A DNA stretch of 64,000 nucleotides from an uncultured Flavobacteriales bacterium (GTDB lineage Bacteria > Bacteroidota > Bacteroidia > Flavobacteriales_D > Parvicellaceae). Shown here one piece after another: positions 32,273-40,626 of this stretch. Numbering within the stretch: position 1 is the first letter of the stretch; each line of letters begins with the position of its first letter. The translations under genes were made by a program, and so were the position numbers. Location of the stretch: the NCBI GenBank assembly GCA_938075455.1, contig CALJHN010000003.1, positions 62,001 to 126,000 of the forward strand, read 5' to 3'. The notes under the pieces are model-generated. The model saw only the letters and a list, made by a program, of their open reading frames with translations, was not told the DNA's origin and ran no database searches.

Positions 32273-33292
32273 ATAGAAACTGCAGTTGTCATATTGAACT
32301 ATAATGGAAAAAATTGGCTTGAAAAGTTTATTCCAACATTCATTACTCATTCAGAAAAAGATGCAGATATTTATGTTATAGACAATGGGTCCAAAGATGG
32401 TTCTCTAGCCTATCTAGAAAGCAATTTTCCATCAATAAAAACCATCTATTTAAAAAATAATCTTGGATTTGCAGGTGGATATAATGAAGGGTTGAAAAGA
32501 ATCAATGCAGAATTTTTTATAATAGTAAATTCAGATATCGAAGTTACTAAAAACTGGATTACTCCTTTAATAAAAGTTCTAAAGAACAATACAAACATAT
32601 CGGCTGTTCAACCAAAGATTAAATCTTACAACAATAAAGATTATTTTGAGTACGCTGGAGCTGCTGGAGGCTTTATAGACATACTTGCTTACCCTTTTTG
32701 TAGAGGGAGAGTTTTCGACTATGCAGAATTAGATAAAAAACAGTACGATACATATTCAGAAATATTCTGGTCGTCAGGAGCCTGTATGGCAATCAAATCC
32801 AAAGATTTTAAAGAGGTAGGTGGTTTTGATAAAGATTTTTTTGCTCATATGGAAGAAATTGATCTTTGTTGGCGATTAAAAAATTTAGGAAAAAACATAT
32901 TTTATACTAGTGAATCTACTGTTTATCATTTTGGAGGAGGAACTTTAAAATATAGCTCACCAAAAAAAACATACTTGAATTACAGAAACAATTTATGGAT
33001 GATTCATAAAAATTTTAAAGGAGAAATACCATTATTTTTATTTATTCTGATAAGACTTTTACTAGATCAAATTTCTGGAATCAAATTAGTATTGTCAGGA
33101 AACTTAAAAGGTTATTTATCCATTATTAAAGCCCATTATAGTTATCTTATTAGCATTGGTAAAATGAATATTAAAAGGAGACAATTTTCAAAATTAAATT
33201 TCCATGATCTTAACGGATACTCTAGAAAATCTACAATTTGGAATTATTTTATACTTAAAAGGAAAACTTTTTCTGAAATAATAAAGCAATAA
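32273..33292 (+). CDS. Family 2 glycosyltransferase with probable AUA start
   Basis: GT2 enzyme with strand 1 and donor loop VVILNYNGKNWLEKFIP, NNLGFAGGYNEGLKRI, the NSDIEV metal motif, and FFAHMEEIDLCWRL, followed by two C-terminal membrane-associated segments. The only standard start is TTG at 32294, which removes the VVI half of strand 1. The frame upstream reads TAA GAG ATA GAA ACT GCA GTT GTC ATA TTG, so a full enzyme needs ATA (32273) or readthrough of the GWxTD stop. From ATA the product is 339 residues, normal for this type. It likely adds a sugar to an envelope glycan. Confidence 0.75.
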   Translation: METAVVILNYNGKNWLEKFIPTFITHSEKDADIYVIDNGSKDGSLAYLESNFPSIKTIYLKNNLGFAGGYNEGLKRINAEFFIIVNSDIEVTKNWITPLIKVLKNNTNISAVQPKIKSYNNKDYFEYAGAAGGFIDILAYPFCRGRVFDYAELDKKQYDTYSEIFWSSGACMAIKSKDFKEVGGFDKDFFAHMEEIDLCWRLKNLGKNIFYTSESTVYHFGGGTLKYSSPKKTYLNYRNNLWMIHKNFKGEIPLFLFILIRLLLDQISGIKLVLSGNLKGYLSIIKAHYSYLISIGKMNIKRRQFSKLNFHDLNGYSRKSTIWNYFILKRKTFSEIIKQ

Positions 33293-34783
33293 TTATAATT
33301 GTTTAGAAATAAATTCTTCAGATTTTTGCATAAGCGAATACATTACTTGGTCTTTTTCAATGAAGGGAACTTTAGATCTGAAATCTGAAAGCATCAGCTC
33401 TAGTTCTGGAGAAGTCTTTCTAGGTCTTCTAAATTCCATCGCTTGAGCTGCAGTCATTAATTCAATACTTAATATTCTCTTAACATTTTCAACAACCTCC
33501 ACCAACTTAACTCCCGCAATGGAGCCCATACTAACATGGTCTTCTTGTCCATTTGAAGATTCTATACTATCTACAGAAGCAGGATGAGAGAAAATTTTAT
33601 TTTTGCTTACTAAACTAGCTGCAGTATATTGAGAAATCATAAATCCAGAATTAAGACCAGGATTTTCAATAAGAAAAGCAGGTAGGCCTCTTGTCCCCGA
33701 AATTAGTTTGTAAATCCTTCTTTCTGAAATACTACCCAGCTCTGCCGCTGCAATTGCCATAAAGTCCATAGCCATTGCAATAGGTTGGCCATGAAAATTA
33801 CCTGCTGAAATTATCTCATTTTCTTGATTAAAAACTAAAGGATTATCGGTAACAGCATTAATTTCAATAGTTAATTTAGTTTTAAAATCGTGTAGTACAT
33901 CCAAACTTGCACCATGAACTTGAGGAATACAGCGAAAAGAATAAGGATCCTGAACGGACTTTCCATGAATTTGGTGTAAATCACTTTTATCCAATATTTC
34001 TAAAATTTGTTGAGCACATTGGCTTTGTCCTTTGAAACCTCTTAAAAGATGTGGTTTTGAATCGAACGGAGACAATCTACAATTAAAGACATCTATGGAA
34101 AGTGCAGAAATTTTATGAATCCAATTAAACAAAGAATCGAGTTTTAAATATGCATAGGTAGCATGTGCACTCATGAACTGAGTACCATTTAAAAGAGCCA
34201 ACCCTTCCTTAGAATCTAGTTCTAGAGTAGATTCTCCAAAAGATTCAAAAACGTCTTTAGAAGCACTCTTAGACCCTTTAAAATTAACTTCACCTTCGCC
34301 AATAAGTGCTAACGATAAATGAGCTAAAGGTACAAGGTCACCAGAAGCGCCTAGAGAACCAGATTCAAAAACTACAGGCAAAATATCATTATTGAAAAGA
34401 AAAATTAATTTCTCCACTGTCTTTAAATGAACTCCTGAATAGCCTAATGAAAGTGCATTAATTTTTATTAAAATCATTAATTTAACGATCTTAGAATCTA
34501 TTTCTTTTCCTGAACCACAGGCATGTGACCTAACTAAATTTACTTGTAATTTCTTGAGATCGTTTTCAGGGATTCTAGTATCACATAAAGAACCAAAGCC
34601 TGTATTAATACCATAAAAAACTTGGTCTTTTCTATTTAGTTTTCTGTCTAAATAATTTCGGTTTGTACTAATTCTTTCTATGGACTTATTGGATAATTTT
34701 AATTTAAGATTTTTAGAAAGAATATTTTTAACATCAGTTAGGGCAAGTTTATCTGGGGATATAATAAATTCTAATTCCTTCAT
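33293..34783 (-). CDS. hutH: Histidine ammonia-lyase
   Basis: A 496-residue enzyme that deaminates histidine to urocanate. The Ala-Ser-Gly triad that cyclises to the MIO prosthetic group is at residues 146-148 in GSLGASGDLVPLAH. The catalytic tyrosine is in VFYGINTGFGSL (Tyr58), and QDPYSFRCIPQVHGA is also conserved. The tail is typical of HutH, not of phenylalanine lyases. It is the first step of histidine breakdown; hutG and hutF are 10 kb away at 45179-47328, and hutU/hutI are not in the window. hisS is 7 nt upstream on the same strand. Confidence 0.95.
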   Translation of the reverse strand: MKELEFIISPDKLALTDVKNILSKNLKLKLSNKSIERISTNRNYLDRKLNRKDQVFYGINTGFGSLCDTRIPENDLKKLQVNLVRSHACGSGKEIDSKIVKLMILIKINALSLGYSGVHLKTVEKLIFLFNNDILPVVFESGSLGASGDLVPLAHLSLALIGEGEVNFKGSKSASKDVFESFGESTLELDSKEGLALLNGTQFMSAHATYAYLKLDSLFNWIHKISALSIDVFNCRLSPFDSKPHLLRGFKGQSQCAQQILEILDKSDLHQIHGKSVQDPYSFRCIPQVHGASLDVLHDFKTKLTIEINAVTDNPLVFNQENEIISAGNFHGQPIAMAMDFMAIAAAELGSISERRIYKLISGTRGLPAFLIENPGLNSGFMISQYTAASLVSKNKIFSHPASVDSIESSNGQEDHVSMGSIAGVKLVEVVENVKRILSIELMTAAQAMEFRRPRKTSPELELMLSDFRSKVPFIEKDQVMYSLMQKSEEFISKQL

Positions 34784-34790
34784 TATTTAA

Positions 34791-36122
34791 TTATAAATCA
34801 CTTAACAAATAATCTTTTTGCTCCCCAGTATCCATATTTTTTAATTCAACTTTCATTTCTGAGGAAAAATCTTTCTTAATAAAAACAACCAAAGGTATTT
34901 TATTGGAATGTGCATATTTAAGTTGTTTTTTTAATTTAGTATTGTCTGGATAAAGAATACATGGAATATTCTTGGTCCTTAAAAAATGTAATAATTTGAG
35001 TCCATTAATTGAAGACTGTGACTTATCTACAATCATATATTTGGAAGGCGTGTTAAGATTGTTTGGAAAAAGATTTAAATCATTCATTAAATCATAGATG
35101 CGCTCTGCCCCAAAAGAAACTCCTACACCAGATAGATTTTTTTGACCAAAAACTTCAGTTAAATTATCGTAACGACCTCCCCCAATAATACTTCCCATCG
35201 AATTATTGTTCAATACAACTTCAAAAATTGAACCTGTATAGTAATCCAGACCTCTCGCTAAGGAAAGGTTTATTTTAAGATTGTTCACCCCCAATAAATT
35301 ACAACTTTCTATCACGTAATTAAGTTCTTGAATTCCTTTTTGGCCTAATTCGCTTTCCTTTAGTTTATTTTCTAACCAATTAAGAATGCTTTTTGAAGAA
35401 TCTGGAAGATTAAATAGTTCTTCGAACAATTCTGCGATATTTTGATTTGGAATATGGTTTATTAAATCTTGAATAACTTTTTCAGCACCAATTTTATCTA
35501 CTTTATCAATTATTACTGTGATTTTAGAAAAATACTCCGTTGAATCACAAGAATCTATAAGAGAAGCTAGAATTTTTCTATTGTTAATCATTATTGTGTG
35601 ATCTCTAAGACTTAAGTCATTAAGCACCTCTTGTATTAAGGAAACCAATTCAATCTCACAAACCAAAGAATCAGAACCAACAATATCTGCATCGCATTGA
35701 TAAAACTCACGATATCTACCCTTTTGTGGTCTATCTGCTCTCCAAACAGGTTGAATTTGGTATCTTTTAAATGGGAAAACTATGTCGTTTTGATGTTGAA
35801 CAATATATCTAGCAAATGGTACCGTAAGATCGTACCTTAATGCTTCTTCTGAAAAATCATTGTCTTTTAAATTTTTAATATTTGATTCTCCTAAAACTTT
35901 ATCAAACTTTGCACCTCTTTTTAAAACTTTAAAAAGTAATTGATCTCCATCACTTCCATATTTACCAGTTAGAGTAGATAGTTTCTCCATAGATGGTGTT
36001 TCGATTGGAGAAAATCCAAATTTTTCAAACTTTAATTTTACAATATTAAATATATAGTTTCTCCTTCTTATTTCAGATGGTGAAAAATCTCTAGTTCCTT
36101 TTGGTATAGAAGGTTTTTGCAT
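34791..36122 (-). CDS. hisS: Histidyl-tRNA synthetase
   Basis: A 443-residue class II synthetase. Motif 1 region KGTRDFSPSEIRRRNYIF, motif 2 WRADRPQKGRYREFYQCDAD, and the histidine-specific ARGLDYYTGSIFEV are intact. The C-terminal ~90 residues form the anticodon-binding domain. It is followed after 7 nt by hutH, so the synthetase that uses histidine and the lyase that destroys it probably share a transcript. Confidence 0.97.
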   Translation of the reverse strand: MQKPSIPKGTRDFSPSEIRRRNYIFNIVKLKFEKFGFSPIETPSMEKLSTLTGKYGSDGDQLLFKVLKRGAKFDKVLGESNIKNLKDNDFSEEALRYDLTVPFARYIVQHQNDIVFPFKRYQIQPVWRADRPQKGRYREFYQCDADIVGSDSLVCEIELVSLIQEVLNDLSLRDHTIMINNRKILASLIDSCDSTEYFSKITVIIDKVDKIGAEKVIQDLINHIPNQNIAELFEELFNLPDSSKSILNWLENKLKESELGQKGIQELNYVIESCNLLGVNNLKINLSLARGLDYYTGSIFEVVLNNNSMGSIIGGGRYDNLTEVFGQKNLSGVGVSFGAERIYDLMNDLNLFPNNLNTPSKYMIVDKSQSSINGLKLLHFLRTKNIPCILYPDNTKLKKQLKYAHSNKIPLVVFIKKDFSSEMKVELKNMDTGEQKDYLLSDL

Positions 36123-36182
36123 GTTTGTAAAAGTATGAAATTATACAAATAAGTTGCAATTAGCTTCGCACAATGCTAGTAA

Positions 36183-36725
36183 TTAAACTTTAATTACTCT
36201 TTTTTCTAAGTATTGCTCTATTTCTGAAAATGAAGTTTTAGATAGAACAACATTTCCATTAGGATCAATTAAAAATTTAGAAGGAATTTCAAAAACTCCA
36301 TATTTATTAGCAATAGGAGAATTTAAAACTAATTGATGGAACTGGACAACCTGCAATTCCCAATTAAAACCAAACTTATTGACAACCTTTTTCCATTTTT
36401 TACCTTTTTTTTCTAGTGCAACCGAAAGAATTTCCAGCTTGGAATCCTTGTCAAAAAATTTGGATGAATAATTATCGCTAATGGCAACTATTTCAGGAGC
36501 ATTTCTAATACATGGTCCGCACCAAGAACCCCAAAAATACAACAAAACGTAATTTCCTTTAGAATTGGATAGTGAATAGTTTTCTCCATTTACCAGCTGG
36601 GTGGTAAATTCGGGGGCTTTCTCACCTATTTTAACATTTTCTGAAAAAGAATAAATTATATATAAAATTGTAAATACAGAAAAAATTACAATAGAAATTC
36701 TAAATAAAAAATTTCTCTTTTTCAT
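36183..36725 (-). CDS. TlpA/ResA-like thiol-disulfide oxidoreductase, membrane-anchored
   Basis: A 180-residue protein with one N-terminal transmembrane segment (FRISIVIFSVFTILYIIYSF) and a periplasmic thioredoxin fold. The redox motif is WCGPC (Cys69/Cys72) in FWGSWCGPCIRNAP. The cis-proline loop is GVFEIPSKFLIDPNG. Such proteins reduce cysteines for cytochrome c maturation or protect thiols in the periplasm. It ends before hisS on the same strand with a 60 nt gap. Confidence 0.9.
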   Translation of the reverse strand: MKKRNFLFRISIVIFSVFTILYIIYSFSENVKIGEKAPEFTTQLVNGENYSLSNSKGNYVLLYFWGSWCGPCIRNAPEIVAISDNYSSKFFDKDSKLEILSVALEKKGKKWKKVVNKFGFNWELQVVQFHQLVLNSPIANKYGVFEIPSKFLIDPNGNVVLSKTSFSEIEQYLEKRVIKV

Positions 36726-36782
36726 AAATAAATATTATTTTTTTTGAATGGATAATAATAAAAATACCCAAAAAATTTATGT

Positions 36783-36809
36783 AAAAAAAAACCTCGATTA
36801 ACGAGGTTT
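36783..36809 (-). terminator. Terminator of the tRNA-Ser gene
   Basis: AAACCTCG (36789-36796) and CGAGGTTT (36802-36809) form an 8 bp stem with a 5 nt loop. On the minus strand the stem is followed by a T run (A run on the plus strand, 36783-36790). It lies 12 nt after the tRNA 3' end. Confidence 0.88.
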
Positions 36810-36821
36810 ATTTTTAAAAAG

Positions 36822-36906
36822 CGGAGAGTGAGGGATTCGAACCCCCGGTACATTGCTGCACAATAGTTTTCAAGACTACCGCATTCGACCACTCTGCCAA
36901 CTCTCC
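36822..36906 (-). tRNA. tRNA-Ser (anticodon UGA)
   Basis: An 85 nt tRNA on the minus strand. The acceptor stem is GGAGAGT / ACTCTCC with G as discriminator. The anticodon loop is CTTGAAA with TGA, stem GTAGT/ACTAT. A long variable arm (GTGC/GTAC pairing) marks it as tRNA-Ser, and the T loop is TTCGAAT. CCA is not encoded. It reads UCA and related serine codons. Confidence 0.95.
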
Positions 36907-36916
36907 GTAAGATGGG

Positions 36917-36945
36917 CAAAAATAGAAAAAACATTTTTATACCAA
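36917..36945 (-). promoter_or_regulatory. Promoter of tRNA-Ser
   Basis: On the minus strand a -33 TTG (36943-36945) is followed by 18 nt and a -7 box TATTTTTG (36917-36924), an exact TAnnTTTG match. The tRNA 5' end is 10 nt downstream. Confidence 0.7.
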
Positions 36946-36994
36946 GAATTATTTGAAAATAAATTATAGAAATTATTATAACTATTTTTGTGTA

Positions 36995-37912
36995 ATGTCT
37001 TGGAACGTTTATATAAGGGGTTACAAAAATTATCTGCAAATAGAAAAATCACTTTCTAACAATACTGTAGATGCCTACTGTAGAGATATAATAAAACTCA
37101 ACGACTTTTTTAATAATGATGAGGTAACCAAGAAAATAAATGAACTATCCTACCAAGACTTTCAAAATTATTTATCACATCTAAATAAGCAAAAAATTAA
37201 TGCTCGTTCTCAGTCAAGAGTAATTTCAAGCATAAGATCATTTTTTAAATATTTGCTACTAGAAAAAATTGTAGAAGAAAATCCATCAGATTTATTAGAA
37301 AACCCGAAAACAGGAAAAAAACTTCCAGAGTTTTTGACGATAAAAGAAGTTGACGAGTTAGTTCAACAGATTGACCGCTCGAAAGCTGATGGGGAAAGAA
37401 ACTTGGCAATTATTGAAGTTCTTTATGGATGTGGATTAAGAGTAACAGAATTAATTGAACTAAAAATTTCGGAAATTTATTGGAAAGAAGGCTTTGTAAG
37501 AGTAATTGGTAAAGGAAATAAAGAAAGACTCGTACCGTTAGGAAAAATTGCCTCCAAACATTTAAAAGTTTATCTAAATGAGGTTAGAATACATCAAAAA
37601 CTAAGCAACGAGTTTATTGATCATGTTTTTTTAAATAAAAATGGGAAAAAACTCTCAAGAGTAATGGTTTTTAAAATCATAAAAAGATTAACTGAATTGG
37701 CTGGAATTAAAAAAAATGTTTCGCCACACACCCTTAGGCATTCATTTGCAACACATTTAGTGGAAGGAGGAGCAGATCTAAGATCAGTTCAAGAAATGCT
37801 TGGCCACCAATCCATTACCACAACAGAAATATATACACACCTAGATAAGAACTATCTGAAACAAAGCATACTAGATCACCATCCTTTAGAAAAAACTAAA
37901 ATGGATTGGTAG
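36995..37912 (+). CDS. xerD: Tyrosine recombinase XerD/XerC
   Basis: ATG 36995 gives a 305-residue protein (MSWNVYIRGYKNYLQIEK), the usual length; an in-frame TTG at 36953 would add 14 residues. The N-terminal SAM-like domain occupies ~1-100. The catalytic set is Arg in YGCGLRVTELIEL, Lys in RVIGKGNKERLVP, HTLRHSFATHLVEGGA, LGHQSITTTE and Tyr in IYTHLD. It resolves chromosome dimers at dif. XerD and XerC are hard to separate by eye. The 3' end overlaps the convergent SDR gene by 17 bp. Confidence 0.9.
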   Translation: MSWNVYIRGYKNYLQIEKSLSNNTVDAYCRDIIKLNDFFNNDEVTKKINELSYQDFQNYLSHLNKQKINARSQSRVISSIRSFFKYLLLEKIVEENPSDLLENPKTGKKLPEFLTIKEVDELVQQIDRSKADGERNLAIIEVLYGCGLRVTELIELKISEIYWKEGFVRVIGKGNKERLVPLGKIASKHLKVYLNEVRIHQKLSNEFIDHVFLNKNGKKLSRVMVFKIIKRLTELAGIKKNVSPHTLRHSFATHLVEGGADLRSVQEMLGHQSITTTEIYTHLDKNYLKQSILDHHPLEKTKMDW

Positions 37913-38600
37913 CCCATACGTTTAGCTCTGGAATAAATCCTCTTTTATCCATATTTATTGTAGAAACTATTGCGTGAGATATCTCTTTAGGACTTAATTT
38001 ATTTTCTTGCTCTTCCCTTTCTACTCTTTGTTTGTTGTTAAAAGCTGTAGGAACTTCACTAGGATTTACTAAAACTACTCTTATATTATCTCTTCTAAGT
38101 TCGTGTCTCCAACATTCTGTCAATCCCCTTAAAGCAAATTTTGAAGCACAATAAACAGATCCTGAAGGAAATCCGCTTGTAGCTGCACTTGATCCAATAT
38201 TTATAATCATACCATATTGCTGGGTTTTAAAAAACTTGACTACTTCTTGCGTTAACATAGTTAGCCCAAAAACGTTAGTGGCAAAAATACTTTCGAAGTG
38301 ATTTACTTTAATGTCTTCTAATTTTGCAAATTCACCAATACCAGCATTATTTATTAAAACATCTATTCCTCCCATTGAATGAAATGCATCTAAAGTTTTA
38401 ACTGCAATACTGTTGTACTTGCTTACATCAAGATGTATAGGTATCGCATTAATTTCACTAGCAATGTTCTCTAATTTAGCCTTATCTCTGCCTGTAATAG
38501 ACACAATGGCACCTTTATTAACTAAATCAATTGCAGTAGCTTTTCCAATTCCAGAGCTTCCTCCAGTTATAAGTACTTTTTTTCCAGATAAATTATTCAT
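37896..38600 (-). CDS. Short-chain dehydrogenase/reductase
   Basis: A 234-residue classical SDR. Cofactor loop TGGSSGIGKATA near residue 13, then the NNAGIGEF strand, and catalytic Ser...Tyr-x3-Lys in GSSAATSGFPSGSVYCASKFAL. The loop after strand 2 (SITGRDKAKL) suggests NADP preference. The substrate is unknown; many such proteins are 3-ketoacyl or sugar reductases. Confidence 0.88.
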   Translation of the reverse strand: MNNLSGKKVLITGGSSGIGKATAIDLVNKGAIVSITGRDKAKLENIASEINAIPIHLDVSKYNSIAVKTLDAFHSMGGIDVLINNAGIGEFAKLEDIKVNHFESIFATNVFGLTMLTQEVVKFFKTQQYGMIINIGSSAATSGFPSGSVYCASKFALRGLTECWRHELRRDNIRVVLVNPSEVPTAFNNKQRVEREEQENKLSPKEISHAIVSTINMDKRGFIPELNVWATNPF

Positions 38601-38663
38601 AACCTAATATATCTAAATATTAGAAATAAGAAATTTACTTTATGTTAATTAATCTTAATATTA

Positions 38664-39185
38664 TTATAAAAGAGAAATTATTTTATCTGAATCTGGTCTT
38701 GTAGAACTCCTAAATCTTTTGATTAATTGACCATTTTCGTCGATTAAATATTTCTCAAAATTCCAAATGATGTCTCCGACAAATGATTGATTTTCCTGTC
38801 TATTAAGCCAATTAAATAACGGATCAATACCTTTTCCCTTAACGCTTACCTTATTGGCCATTAAAAAAGAAACCCCATAGTTTTTAGAACAGAATGTTTT
38901 TATATCGCTATTTGATCCAGGTTCTTGACCACCAAAGTTATTTGCTGGAAAACCAATAATAACCAAATCGTCTCCATATTTTGTATGTACATTTTGCAAT
39001 GCTTCGTATTGGGAAGTAAAACCACATTCACTAGCAGTATTTACAAAAAGCATTTTTTTACCTTTAAAAGCAGATAATGATTGAGTTTTACCATCAATGG
39101 TTTTGATATCAAATTCGTGAACGGATTTTTGTGAAGTCATAGTTAAAAAGTTAAAAATTACAAAAGTGTATACTATAAGTCTCAT
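38664..39185 (-). CDS. Glutathione peroxidase-like (thioredoxin-dependent) peroxidase
   Basis: A 173-residue GPx-fold enzyme with an N-terminal signal or anchor (MRLIVYTFVIFNFLTMTSQ). The peroxidatic cysteine is Cys54 in NTASECGFTSQY; FCSKNYGVSF holds the probable resolving cysteine, as in thioredoxin-dependent plant-type GPx. IGFPANNFGGQEPG and WNFEKYLIDENG carry the Gln/Trp/Asn of the tetrad. This organism makes bacillithiol, so glutathione is unlikely to be the reductant. Confidence 0.92.
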   Translation of the reverse strand: MRLIVYTFVIFNFLTMTSQKSVHEFDIKTIDGKTQSLSAFKGKKMLFVNTASECGFTSQYEALQNVHTKYGDDLVIIGFPANNFGGQEPGSNSDIKTFCSKNYGVSFLMANKVSVKGKGIDPLFNWLNRQENQSFVGDIIWNFEKYLIDENGQLIKRFRSSTRPDSDKIISLL

Positions 39186-39218
39186 TTTTTTGTTTAATTA
39201 TTTTTGTTAAATATTAAA

Positions 39219-39226
39219 CAAATATA
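39219..39226 (-). promoter_or_regulatory. -7 box of the glutathione peroxidase gene
   Basis: TATATTTG on the minus strand at 39226-39219 fits TAnnTTTG exactly and lies 33 nt before the ATG (39185). Confidence 0.45.
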
Positions 39227-39303
39227 TGATTTATATCCATAAATTTCCAAAAGATTATGATAAATTATCTTAAATTCGAACCATATTTGACTTGTTAATT
39301 TAA

Positions 39304-40617
39304 ATGAATTCTAAAACTGTTTCCTTTTACACACTTGGTTGTAAACTTAATTTTTCAGAAACTGGTACGATATCTAGAGATTTAGAGGAAGATGGATATG
39401 CAAAAATTGATTTCGAATTAGGTGCTGATATATATGTAATAAATACCTGCTCAGTTACAGATCAAGCAGATAAAAAGTGTAGAAATATCGTAAGAAGAGC
39501 ACTTAAATATAATTCGAATGCATTTATTATTGTAATAGGTTGTTATGCCCAGTTGAAGCCAGAAGAAATATCTAGAATTGAAGGGGTTGATTTGGTTTTA
39601 GGAGCTCAAGAAAAATTTAGTATAGGCAACTATTTAAAAGACACTAAAAAGAAAAAAAACTCAATATTTATAAACCAACCTATCAAAAATGTTAAAACAT
39701 TTTATCCTGGCTACAGTATTGGAGACAGAACTAGGTCCTTTTTCAAAGTTCAAGATGGTTGTAATTATTTTTGTTCGTTTTGTACCATTCCTTTGGCAAG
39801 AGGGAAAAGCAGAAGTGGCACAATTTCTCAAACTATAGAAAAAGCAAAGGAAATAGAGAAATCAGAAGTAAAGGAAGTTGTCTTAACAGGAATTAATCTA
39901 GGAGATTTTGGATATGGAACCAAGGAGAATTTTTATCAACTAATAAATAAATTAGAAGAATTAAATGGCATTTCTAGATTTAGAATATCTTCTATTGAAC
40001 CTGATTTACTTAACGAAGAAATTATTGAATTTGTTAACAGTTCTAACAAATTTGTTCCCCATTTTCATATACCTCTTCAAAGTGGATCTAATTTACTTCT
40101 CAAAAAAATGAGAAGAAGATACAATACAGACCTATATTCCTCTAGAATAAAATTAATAAAGGAATTAATGCCCCATGCATGCATAGGTGTTGACGTAATT
40201 GTAGGTTTCCCTGGTGAGACGGAAGAAGAATTCGATAAAACTATCGATTATATAAAATCACTACCAGTTTCTTATTTACATGTATTTACTTATTCCGAAA
40301 GAGCTAATACCAATGCTCCTAAAATGAATGAGATTGTTCCTATGGATGTAAGAAGAAGAAGAAGTAAACAACTTAGGATATTAAGTTTGAAGCTTAAACT
40401 AAAATTTTATAACGAAAATATTGGCTACAAGGGTAAAGTATTGTTTGAATCCAAAGAAGATAATTTCTTAGTAGGGTTTACAGAAAACTATATTAAGGTT
40501 AAAGTACCATTTAAACCCAATATGATTAATACCATCCAAGAAGTAAGATTAGAAAAAATAAGCTCTGATATCGAAGCATATGGTAGTTTTGTAAAAGAAT
40601 TAGAATTAGCTAATTAA
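39304..40617 (+). CDS. mtaB: tRNA t6A37 methylthiotransferase MtaB
   Basis: A 437-residue radical-SAM enzyme that converts t6A37 of tRNA to ms2t6A. The N-terminal UPF0004 cluster cysteines are in FYTLGCKLNF, NTCSVTDQADKKC and VIGCYAQLK. The radical SAM motif C-x3-C-x2-C is DGCNYFCSFCTIPLARG. A TRAM-like domain forms the C-terminus. The start sequence TLGCKLNFSET separates MtaB from MiaB. It is followed 9 nt later by the outer-membrane barrel gene. Confidence 0.94.
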   Translation: MNSKTVSFYTLGCKLNFSETGTISRDLEEDGYAKIDFELGADIYVINTCSVTDQADKKCRNIVRRALKYNSNAFIIVIGCYAQLKPEEISRIEGVDLVLGAQEKFSIGNYLKDTKKKKNSIFINQPIKNVKTFYPGYSIGDRTRSFFKVQDGCNYFCSFCTIPLARGKSRSGTISQTIEKAKEIEKSEVKEVVLTGINLGDFGYGTKENFYQLINKLEELNGISRFRISSIEPDLLNEEIIEFVNSSNKFVPHFHIPLQSGSNLLLKKMRRRYNTDLYSSRIKLIKELMPHACIGVDVIVGFPGETEEEFDKTIDYIKSLPVSYLHVFTYSERANTNAPKMNEIVPMDVRRRRSKQLRILSLKLKLKFYNENIGYKGKVLFESKEDNFLVGFTENYIKVKVPFKPNMINTIQEVRLEKISSDIEAYGSFVKELELAN

Positions 40618-40626
40618 ATTAATTAA

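Noticed and set aside
30821..33292. GWxTD-GT2 as a true single fused gene
   Set aside because: A clear TAA separates them, the two domains normally occur as separate proteins, and each has its own family length. Readthrough is kept as a possibility only.
36722..37039. Open frame on the minus strand across the tRNA-Ser gene and its terminator
   Set aside because: It covers a clear tRNA and its terminator and has no recognisable protein content.
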